Source: DATDYQ01 sp035288965 (GTDB taxonomy: Archaea > Nanobdellota > Nanobdellia > SCGC-AAA011-G17 > JAGVZF01). From it: DNA of 8,409 nt. The stretch covers positions 1 to 8,409 of the forward strand of contig DATDYQ010000057.1 in assembly GCA_035288965.1 (NCBI GenBank). Reading direction: 5' to 3'. Under the pieces are notes generated by a model that was not told the origin of the DNA, searched no databases, and was given only the letters and a program-made list of their open reading frames with translations. A program made the position numbers and the translations under genes. Shown one piece after another: positions 1-5,536 of this stretch (its first letter is position 1; the number at the start of each line of letters is the position of its first letter).

Positions 1-1
1 A

Positions 2-322
2 CTAGATGATTTCGATCAAGCATTGAACACATCAACCGCAAATGTTGAAGATCTTAAAAAAGGTCTTCAACTCTTGCATTTAAAATTTAAAAAAATATTA
101 GAGGAAGAAGGATTAAGAGAAATGAAAACAACAAATGAAAAATTCGATCCACATAAACATGAAGTATTACTACAAGAAGTTTCAGATAAAGAGCCTGAAA
201 CAATAGTTGAAGAACTACAAAAGGGATATTTCATTCATGATAAAATATTAAGACATGCAAAAGTTAAAATTGCAAAACAATTGGAGGAAAATATAGATAA
301 TAAAACAATAGATGAAAAATGA
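2..322 (+). CDS. grpE: GrpE nucleotide exchange factor, C-terminal part (5' end off window)
   Basis: GrpE is the cytoplasmic co-chaperone that releases ADP from DnaK. The frame is open to the left edge (first full codon at base 2), so the start lies outside the window and the internal TTG at 23 is not a real start. About 106 residues remain. They begin with LDDFDQAL, matching the LDNFERAL-type helix of GrpE. Next come the FDPHKHE segment (family FDPxxHEA) and the VEELQKGYFIHDKILRHAKV segment (family VxExLQxGYxxxxRVLRPAxV), which forms the C-terminal beta domain that contacts the DnaK ATPase domain. The stop TGA (320-322) overlaps the ATG of the next gene by 4 nt. The usual partner dnaK follows only after a 970-bp intruding gene. 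Family assignment is firm. Confidence 0.95.
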   Translation, partial: LDDFDQALNTSTANVEDLKKGLQLLHLKFKKILEEEGLREMKTTNEKFDPHKHEVLLQEVSDKEPETIVEELQKGYFIHDKILRHAKVKIAKQLEENIDNKTIDEK

Positions 323-326
323 GCAA
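316..326 (+). repeat. Left copy of 11-bp direct repeat flanking the homing endonuclease gene
   Basis: AAAATGAGCAA occurs here and again at 1289-1299. This copy contains the endonuclease ATG and the grpE stop; the other contains the dnaK ATG. Removing one copy plus the gene (973 bp) would join grpE and dnaK with a 4-nt ATGA overlap and keep both frames. The repeat is seen directly; its origin by insertion is inferred. MSK is a common protein start, so chance is possible. Confidence 0.6.
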
Positions 327-1290
327 GCTTAATACACAATCACTTTTAATAAATCAAATGGAAAAAGAAGAATTTGATAAAGTCAGGAATGATATAAATA
401 TCCTTAGAAAGAATAATCATGATTTTAGAACTATAAAAAAAAAAGTTGGTGAAAATAAACTTAAAGAATTCATTAACACAATTTACCCAAAATTTGATAT
501 TACAGAAATTGAAATCATTACAGGAATTCCAGATTCTACCTTAGAACATTGGTTTAAATTATTGAATATTAAACCCGTTAGAAATCATATTTTTAGCAAA
601 GCCTTTCCTGGAAATGAAGATTCAACTATTATCCTAACAAAAGATGATATAACTTATAAGTCTGTAACTGTTAAAATTACTCCCGAATTAGCATATGTAA
701 TTGGGTTTACCTTAGGCGATGGTTCGAGTCAACAATATATGATTGAAGTTTTTAACAAAAATAGAAAATTAAGAGAAGTACTTTTCGAATATCTAAAACC
801 ATATGGAACAATAACTGAAGAAGAAAGAGAAAATGGTTTATGGAGATTAAGATTATCTAATGGAAGAATAGCTAATCTAATTAGAGATAATAAAGAGATA
901 AGGTACGATACAATTGATTATATTTTTAATAACGAAGAGTTAGCTAAACAGTTTATTGCAGCTTTTTGGGATGCTGAAGGAAGTGTTTTAAAGAGTAAAG
1001 ATTATAATACTTTTAATTTATACCTATACAATTCAAACAGTTTCTTGTTAGATAGAATATGCAATTTCTTAAAAAGTAAAAATATAAAATTTTCAATTTT
1101 AAATCTAAAATCTAGAAGTACAGATTATTATTTGCAGGGAAGAAAAATAAATCCAAAAAAGAAAATTCAAAGAATTAATGTTCATATGTCTAGTTTAATG
1201 GATTGGGTAAATCTTATTGGAATTCATCTTAAACACAGTAAAAAACAAGAAACAGTAAATAAAATTTTAGATTTGTATGGAGGAAAATAA
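319..1290 (+). CDS. LAGLIDADG homing endonuclease inserted between grpE and dnaK
   Basis: This is a 323-residue single-chain protein with two LAGLIDADG motifs. The first is AYVIGFTLGDG (residues 125-135, acidic residue D134) and the second is FIAAFWDAEGS (212-222, acidic residue E220). Members with two motifs act as monomeric DNA endonucleases that make a staggered double-strand cut at a long target and so spread their own gene. Both acidic positions are kept, so the enzyme may be active. Residues about 59-90 (around ITGIPDSTLEHWFKLLNI) look like a helix-turn-helix and could add DNA contacts. There are no intein splice residues at either end, so this is a free-standing gene. Its ATG overlaps the grpE stop (ATGA) without its own Shine-Dalgarno sequence, which implies translational coupling. 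Its 3' end encodes the dnaK ribosome binding site. A regulator domesticated from a homing enzyme is a less likely alternative. Confidence 0.9.
   Translation: MSKLNTQSLLINQMEKEEFDKVRNDINILRKNNHDFRTIKKKVGENKLKEFINTIYPKFDITEIEIITGIPDSTLEHWFKLLNIKPVRNHIFSKAFPGNEDSTIILTKDDITYKSVTVKITPELAYVIGFTLGDGSSQQYMIEVFNKNRKLREVLFEYLKPYGTITEEERENGLWRLRLSNGRIANLIRDNKEIRYDTIDYIFNNEELAKQFIAAFWDAEGSVLKSKDYNTFNLYLYNSNSFLLDRICNFLKSKNIKFSILNLKSRSTDYYLQGRKINPKKKIQRINVHMSSLMDWVNLIGIHLKHSKKQETVNKILDLYGGK
1279..1283 (+). promoter_or_regulatory. Shine-Dalgarno of dnaK, inside the endonuclease 3' end
   Basis: GGAGG lies 8 nt before the ATG at 1292 and is read by the endonuclease as part of its last Gly-Gly-Lys codons. It fixes the dnaK start at 1292, since the in-frame ATG at 1277 would lie upstream of this site. 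The inserted gene therefore supplies the translation signal of the chaperone gene behind it. Confidence 0.85.
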
Positions 1291-1299
1291 AATGAGCAA
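1289..1299 (+). repeat. Right copy of 11-bp direct repeat, at the dnaK start
   Basis: This is the second perfect copy of AAAATGAGCAA, partner of 316-326. It begins in the endonuclease stop codon and runs over the dnaK start. A second, separate 12-bp match (TGGAGGAAAATA) links 282-293 in grpE with 1278-1289 directly upstream of this copy. Confidence 0.6.
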
Positions 1300-3121
1300 A
1301 ACTATAGGCGTGGACTTAGGAACTTCGAATTCCGCTGCAGCTTTCTTAGAAGCAGGGCATTCAAAAATAATTCCAAGTGCAGAAGGAGCATCATTATATG
1401 GAAAAGCATTTCCAAGTGTGGTAGCTTTCACAAAAGATGGTCAAGTTTTAGTTGGAGAACCAGCAAAAAGACAAGCAATCTCAAATCCAGAAGGTACAAT
1501 AACAGCAGCTAAAAGAAAAATGGGAACTACTCATAAGTATAAAATTTTAGGAAAAGAATATACTCCTCAACAAATATCAGCATTTATTCTACAAAAAATT
1601 AAAAGAGATGCAGAATCATTCTTAGGAGAAAAAGTAGAAAAAGCCGTTATCACAGTCCCAGCTTATTTCGACGACAACCAAAGACAAGCAACAAAAGATG
1701 CAGGAACAATAGCTGGATTAGAAGTTATAAGAATAGTAAATGAACCAACATCAGCTTCCTTAGCTTATGGAATAGATAAGCAACATAAAGAACAAAAAAT
1801 CCTGGTTTTTGATTTTGGTGGTGGAACTTTAGATGTTACAATTATGGAATTTGGAGATGGAGTTTTCGAAGTTAAATCTACATCAGGAGACACTCAACTT
1901 GGTGGAACAGACATGGATAATGTCCTAGTTAATTTTATTTTAAAAGATTTTGAATCCAAAGAAGGCATTGATTTAAGCGAAGATCAAACAGCAATGCAAA
2001 GATTAAGAGAAGCAGCAGAAAAAGCTAAGATTGAATTATCTACTGTAATGGAAACTGAAATTAACTTACCTTTTATCTCAGCAACAAATAAAGGACCTAA
2101 ACATTTAGTTATGAAAATAACAAGAGCAAAACTAGAAGATTTAGTTTCTCCTATTGTTAATAAATGTAAATCTCCTGTTGATCAAGCAATAAAAGATGCT
2201 AAATTGACAATAAAAGATATTGATAAAATAGTTTTAGTTGGTGGACCAACAAGAATGCCCATCTTACAAAAGTTTGTTGAAGATTATATTGGCAAGAAAG
2301 TAGAACGTGGAGTTGATCCGATGGAATGTGTTGCTTTAGGAGCAGCAATCCAAGCAGGAGTATTATCAGGAGAGGTAAAAGATGTTTTACTTTTAGATGT
2401 AACTCCATTAAGTTTAGGAATTGAAACTTTAGGTGGTGTTTTCACTAAATTAATTGAAAGAAATACAACCATACCAACTAAAAAATCTCAAATCTTCTCA
2501 ACAGCAGCAGATAATCAAACAGCAGTTACAATCCACGTGTTGCAAGGAGAGAGAGCAATGGCTTTAGATAATAAAAGTCTTGGAAGATTTGATTTAATTG
2601 GTTTGCCTCCAGCCCCTCGTGGAATACCTCAAGTAGAAGTTTCATTTGATATAGATGCAAATGGAATTGTTCACGTAACAGCCAAAGATCTTGGGACAGG
2701 AAAAGAACAATCTATCAAAATAACAGCCTCTCAAAAGCTTAATGAAACTGATATTGAAAAAATGAGAAAAGAAGCTGAACAACATGCTGAAGAAGACAAG
2801 AAAAGAAAAGATGATATTGAAATAATAAATCAAGCAGATTCTTTAGTTTATTCTACAGAAAGATTATTGAAAGACTTTGAAGGCAAAGTTAAAAATGAAA
2901 AAATAGATAATATTAAATCTAAAATAGATGAATTAAAGAAATTGTTAGTTGAAGAGCCAAAAGACGCTTCTAAAATAAAAGTAAAACTAGAAGAACTTAA
3001 TCAAATCGTTCAAGAAGCATCAACTGAACTTTATCAGCAAGCCTCTCAAAAACAAGAAGAACCTAAAGATAATGTAAGAGATGCTGAATTTGAGGATAAA
3101 TCTGAAAACAAAAAGAAATAA
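1292..3121 (+). CDS. dnaK: DnaK (Hsp70) chaperone
   Basis: DnaK is a 609-residue ATP-driven cytoplasmic chaperone. The ATPase domain shows GVDLGTSNS (residues 6-14, phosphate loop), AVITVPAYFDD (118-128), VNEPTSASLAYG (149-160), FDFGGGTLDV (173-182) and the later VGGPTRMP motif. The linker DVLLLDVTPLSLGIET leads into the beta-sandwich substrate domain, followed by a Lys/Glu-rich helical lid with a charged tail ending in KSENKKK. The region around residues 75-100 is short: it lacks the roughly two-dozen-residue insert of Gram-negative DnaKs and so matches the archaeal and Gram-positive form. Small departures from the usual sequence are GTSNS for GTTNS and NEPTSAS for NEPTAAA; neither removes a catalytic residue. 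The start at 1292 is set by GGAGG 8 nt upstream; the ATG at 1277 would add only MEENK. It lies 1 nt after the endonuclease stop and is followed by dnaJ after 25 bp. Confidence 0.97.
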   Translation: MSKTIGVDLGTSNSAAAFLEAGHSKIIPSAEGASLYGKAFPSVVAFTKDGQVLVGEPAKRQAISNPEGTITAAKRKMGTTHKYKILGKEYTPQQISAFILQKIKRDAESFLGEKVEKAVITVPAYFDDNQRQATKDAGTIAGLEVIRIVNEPTSASLAYGIDKQHKEQKILVFDFGGGTLDVTIMEFGDGVFEVKSTSGDTQLGGTDMDNVLVNFILKDFESKEGIDLSEDQTAMQRLREAAEKAKIELSTVMETEINLPFISATNKGPKHLVMKITRAKLEDLVSPIVNKCKSPVDQAIKDAKLTIKDIDKIVLVGGPTRMPILQKFVEDYIGKKVERGVDPMECVALGAAIQAGVLSGEVKDVLLLDVTPLSLGIETLGGVFTKLIERNTTIPTKKSQIFSTAADNQTAVTIHVLQGERAMALDNKSLGRFDLIGLPPAPRGIPQVEVSFDIDANGIVHVTAKDLGTGKEQSIKITASQKLNETDIEKMRKEAEQHAEEDKKRKDDIEIINQADSLVYSTERLLKDFEGKVKNEKIDNIKSKIDELKKLLVEEPKDASKIKVKLEELNQIVQEASTELYQQASQKQEEPKDNVRDAEFEDKSENKKK

Positions 3122-3146
3122 AAACTAGTCTTTTTCCCTTTTTATT
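3122..3146 (+). other. T-rich spacer between dnaK and dnaJ, possible weak terminator
   Basis: The 25-bp gap holds two five-T runs (the core reads CTTTTTCCCTTTTTATT) and no Shine-Dalgarno sequence before the dnaJ ATG at 3147. In archaea, short T runs on the coding strand can end or pause transcription without a hairpin. That could lower dnaJ output relative to dnaK. The tract is seen; its function is inferred. Confidence 0.4.
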
Positions 3147-4274
3147 ATGACAAAGCGTGATTATTACGAAATACTTGAATTAGCTAAAACGGCATCTAAA
3201 GATGAGATTAAATCAGCATATAAAAAGTTAGCTAAAAAATACCATCCAGATGTTAGTAAAGAAAGTGATGCTAATGAAAAGTTCAAAGAAATATCAGAAG
3301 CCTATGCTGTTCTAAGTGATGATAATAAAAAAACACAATATGATCAGTTTGGTCATGCTGGATTTGATCAAAGATATACACAAGAAGATATTTTTAGAGG
3401 ATTTGATTTTGATATCTTCGATGAAATATTCGGAAGATCGTCTGGAGTAGATAATATATTTGACATGTTTTTTGGTGGTTCTAGACAACAAAGAAGACAA
3501 AGGGGTAATGATTTACAATATTCAGTAAAAATTTCATTAAAAGAAGCTGCTTTTGGATTTACAAAAGATATTAATCTTAATAAAAAAACGCAATGTAAAG
3601 AATGTGATGGAACAGGAGCTAAAGATAAAGAACTAGAAACTTGCCCAACTTGTAAAGGTTCAGGTTACTCAACTGTAACTAGAAGAACTCCTTTCGGTTA
3701 TTTTGCTACAACCGGTGCTTGTTCTAAATGTCATGGTCTAGGAAGATATGCTAAACACGAATGTAAACATTGCAATGGTTCTGGATTAGTAAATGAGGTA
3801 AAAAAACTTTCAGTGAAAATTCCAGCTGGTATTGATACAGGCTCAACTTTAAGAATTAAAGGAGAGGGCGAGGCTGTGAAAAATGGAAACTCAGGAGATT
3901 TATTCCTAGTAATTCAAGTAGAAAAAGATGAATTATTTGAAAGAAGAGAAGACGATTTATATTATAAAATTTTGATCACATTTTCACAAGCTGTTCTGGG
4001 TACTTCAATTAAAATTCCAACTTTAGAAGATGAAATCACAATGAAAATTCCATCTGGTACTCAATCAGGCACTATTTTCAGGTTAAAAGGTAAAGGTGTT
4101 AAGCATCTTGATTATAGTGGTAATGGTGATTTATATGTTGAAATTTTTATTAAAACACCAACTAAATTATCTAAGAAAGAAAAACAGTTGTTTGAAGAAC
4201 TATCAAAAATTGAAGTTAAACCAGAAAAAACAGACAGAACTTTCTTTAGTAAAGTTGTTGAAGTTTTTAAATAA
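3147..4274 (+). CDS. dnaJ: DnaJ (Hsp40) co-chaperone, full type I form
   Basis: This 375-residue protein delivers unfolded substrates to DnaK and triggers its ATPase. The J domain covers residues 1-70 with the essential HPD at 33-35. A short Gly/Phe-rich stretch (about 70-120, with FGRSSG and FFGGSRQ) follows. The zinc-binding region has four CxxCxGxG repeats, with cysteine pairs C150/C153, C166/C169, C192/C195 and C206/C209. Two C-terminal beta domains bind substrate (from about 215; VKIPAGIDTGSTLRIKGEG is typical). All parts of a type I DnaJ are intact. There is no Shine-Dalgarno sequence ahead of the ATG, only a T-rich tract, so initiation may depend on coupling to dnaK or on a leaderless transcript. 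The gene ends 2 bp from the stop of the opposite-strand acidic protein gene. Confidence 0.97.
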   Translation: MTKRDYYEILELAKTASKDEIKSAYKKLAKKYHPDVSKESDANEKFKEISEAYAVLSDDNKKTQYDQFGHAGFDQRYTQEDIFRGFDFDIFDEIFGRSSGVDNIFDMFFGGSRQQRRQRGNDLQYSVKISLKEAAFGFTKDINLNKKTQCKECDGTGAKDKELETCPTCKGSGYSTVTRRTPFGYFATTGACSKCHGLGRYAKHECKHCNGSGLVNEVKKLSVKIPAGIDTGSTLRIKGEGEAVKNGNSGDLFLVIQVEKDELFERREDDLYYKILITFSQAVLGTSIKIPTLEDEITMKIPSGTQSGTIFRLKGKGVKHLDYSGNGDLYVEIFIKTPTKLSKKEKQLFEELSKIEVKPEKTDRTFFSKVVEVFK

Positions 4275-4276
4275 AT

Positions 4277-4450
4277 TTATTCTTCCTCTTCCCACTCATC
4301 ATCTTCTTCATAAGCACTTAATGTTCCTATGATAAAACCTTGCTCCCCATCAGTTATTTCATCACTTTCTAAGGCTTCAAAAGCTCCATCTTCGCTCATT
4401 AAATCTAGTTCATCTCTAAATTCTAGATCATTCTTAATTCTATTTTTCAT
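4277..4450 (-). CDS. Small, highly acidic protein of unknown function (57 aa)
   Basis: The reading frame runs from an ATG at 4450 to a TAA at 4279-4277. It begins MKNRIKNDLEFRDELDLMSE and ends in an acidic tail, EEDDEWEEEE. By count, 22 of 57 residues are Asp or Glu and only 4 are Lys or Arg, so the net charge is near -18. No membrane segment, cysteine or known domain is visible. Three things support a real gene: a strong G-run ribosome binding site 5 nt before the ATG, a TATA-like box at a proper distance upstream, and its neat fit between dnaJ (tail to tail, 2 bp apart) and the divergent AbrB/PhoU gene. Because the Glu codons are GAA/GAG, the opposite strand just after dnaJ is a pyrimidine tract. 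It could be a DNA mimic, a histone- or chaperone-binding acidic peptide, or a partner of the divergent regulator. All of these are guesses. Confidence 0.72.
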   Translation of the reverse strand: MKNRIKNDLEFRDELDLMSEDGAFEALESDEITDGEQGFIIGTLSAYEEDDEWEEEE

Positions 4451-4455
4451 TTTAA

Positions 4456-4462
4456 CCCCCCC
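4456..4462 (-). promoter_or_regulatory. G-run Shine-Dalgarno of the acidic protein gene
   Basis: On the - strand this is seven consecutive G followed by TTAAA and the ATG. A G run can pair with the CCUCC anti-Shine-Dalgarno if one G-U wobble is allowed. It mirrors the six-G site of the divergent gene at 4536-4541. Confidence 0.65.
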
Positions 4463-4480
4463 TAAATTACAATCAAAACC

Positions 4481-4494
4481 TTTAAATATATATA
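4481..4494 (+). promoter_or_regulatory. Archaeal-type TATA box for the AbrB/PhoU regulator
   Basis: TTTAAATATATATA is preceded by an A-rich element (AATCAAAACC) in the BRE position. Transcription would start about 26 nt from its centre, near 4511, giving a leader of about 37 nt that still includes the G-run ribosome binding site at 4536. A TATA-like stretch further downstream would start transcription too late to keep that site. Confidence 0.55.
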
Positions 4495-4508
4495 GCTATT
4501 CTATATAT
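4488..4508. repeat. Inverted repeat in the divergent promoter region, possible operator
   Basis: ATATATAG (4488-4495) and CTATATAT (4501-4508) are perfect inverted copies around a 5-bp spacer. A further CTATATAT copy lies at 4528-4535, 27 bp from the second arm. Together they overlap or flank both predicted TATA boxes. AbrB-fold proteins bind AT-rich DNA, so autoregulation by the adjacent gene is plausible. AT-rich promoters produce such repeats easily, so this is tentative. Confidence 0.4.
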
Positions 4509-4510
4509 CT

Positions 4511-4525
4511 TATATTTTATATATA
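4511..4525 (-). promoter_or_regulatory. TATA-like box for the small acidic protein gene
   Basis: The - strand reads TATATATAAAATATA. A start about 26 nt downstream would fall near 4491. That leaves a leader of about 41 nt containing the seven-G ribosome binding site before the ATG at 4450. Confidence 0.45.
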
Positions 4526-4535
4526 CACTATATAT

Positions 4536-4541
4536 GGGGGG
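4536..4541 (+). promoter_or_regulatory. G-run Shine-Dalgarno of the AbrB/PhoU gene
   Basis: Six G followed by TAATTT and then the ATG at 4548, a 6-nt spacing. It decides the start and uses G in place of the A of GGAGG, like the divergent neighbour. Confidence 0.7.
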
Positions 4542-4547
4542 TAATTT

Positions 4548-5498
4548 ATGGAATATAGAAAGATAATAAAATTTGGAAATTCATCTCATGTAGTTTCTTT
4601 ACCAAATGAGTGGTTAAGAAGAAATAAATTAAACAAAGGAGATACAATCTACTTTGAAGAAAACGGTGATAGTGAATTAACTTTTACCCCAAAACTTACT
4701 AAAAATGAAAGAGAATTTAAGGAAATAAATATTAATACTAAAGATAAAGAAATAGAAAGAATTCGAAGAGAGATAATATCTGCCTATCTAAATGATCATA
4801 ATACAATAAAAATCTCAGGTGAAAATGTAAGGAAATATGAGGGAGAAATTAAAGATGCTATAAGACATCTTATGGCTCTTGAAATTATTGAGCAAGGTAA
4901 CAATTTTATTATTGCAAAAGACTTCTTAGACTTACAATCAATTTCTATAGATACTATAATAAGAAAAATGGATAATATTTTAAGGTCTATGATGGATGAT
5001 ATAATAAATTCCGATAAAAATACAAATTTTTTACAAATCAGTTCAAGAGATTTTGATGTTAATAGACTTATGTATCTAGGTGTAAGAATTTTGAGAGCAT
5101 CTTTAAAAGATCCTAATCTTGGAAAATCTTTAAAAATAGCATCATATGAAACCTTTGAATATAGAAGTATAATAAATAATATAGAAAGAATAGCAGATCA
5201 TGCAAAAAGATTTGCTAAATATTTAGATAAAATCAAAAAAGAAGATAAAGAAAATTTTGCTAAAATTTTAGCAATTTACAGTAAGGTGGTTTATACATAT
5301 GAAAACGCTATGAAATCTTATTATAACAAGGATATTGAGTTGGCATATTCTTTATCTTTTAATAAGAAAAATATTGCTGATGAATGTACCGCATTATATG
5401 ATAAAGTTTACAACAAAAAGAATATTCCAATCATACTTGAAAATCTTAAAGACACTATATCTGAAACGCATGATATTATCAGAAGAGTTTATAGCTAG
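4548..5498 (+). CDS. AbrB-domain plus PhoU-like regulator
   Basis: A 316-residue protein. Residues 1-48 form a SpoVT/AbrB-type swapped-hairpin DNA-binding domain (KIIKFGNSSHVVSLPNEWL, then NKGDTIYF). A charged helical linker runs to about residue 125. The rest is two PhoU-like helical halves (about 130-228 and 240-316); the first has the characteristic NNIERIADHAKRFAK (210-224), whose Glu/Asp pattern matches the metal-binding motif of PhoU. This architecture is widespread in archaea, where it is annotated as a phosphate uptake regulator. No pst transporter or pho two-component genes lie nearby, so a role in phosphate control is a family-level inference and other targets are possible. It is divergent from the acidic protein gene across a 97-bp promoter region with repeats and may control both. 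The next gene starts 38 bp downstream. Confidence 0.88.
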   Translation: MEYRKIIKFGNSSHVVSLPNEWLRRNKLNKGDTIYFEENGDSELTFTPKLTKNEREFKEININTKDKEIERIRREIISAYLNDHNTIKISGENVRKYEGEIKDAIRHLMALEIIEQGNNFIIAKDFLDLQSISIDTIIRKMDNILRSMMDDIINSDKNTNFLQISSRDFDVNRLMYLGVRILRASLKDPNLGKSLKIASYETFEYRSIINNIERIADHAKRFAKYLDKIKKEDKENFAKILAIYSKVVYTYENAMKSYYNKDIELAYSLSFNKKNIADECTALYDKVYNKKNIPIILENLKDTISETHDIIRRVYS

Positions 5499-5504
5499 TA
5501 ATTA

Positions 5505-5513
5505 CTATAAAAT
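5505..5513 (+). promoter_or_regulatory. TATA-like box upstream of the 522-aa gene
   Basis: CTATAAAAT is centred about 27 nt before the ATG at 5537, the archaeal distance for a leaderless transcript. A second box, TTTAAATA (5530-5537), is centred about 27 nt before the in-frame ATG at 5561. Either could drive this gene independently of the upstream regulator. Confidence 0.4.
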
Positions 5514-5536
5514 AGACACAATAGCAAGGTTTAAAT

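Noticed and set aside
23..25. TTG as start of GrpE
   Set aside because: The frame is open upstream and LDDFDQA before it matches GrpE, so this is an internal codon.
319..1290. LAGLIDADG protein as an intein or group I intron product
   Set aside because: No Cys/Ser/Thr at the first position, no His-Asn end, and the gene has its own start and stop between two intact genes, with no split host gene.
1277..1291. Upstream ATG (MEENK-) as the dnaK start
   Set aside because: It overlaps the GGAGG site, which is correctly spaced for ATG 1292, and MSKTIGVDLG matches the usual DnaK N-terminus.
2199..2833. Several - strand reading frames opposite dnaK
   Set aside because: They lie fully within the conserved dnaK gene, give hydrophobic or low-complexity products and lack start signals.
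4096..4544. Two + strand reading frames over the dnaJ 3' end and the dnaJ-regulator gap
   Set aside because: Both have low-complexity products without ribosome binding sites; the first lies mostly in dnaJ and the second is the complement of the better supported acidic protein gene.
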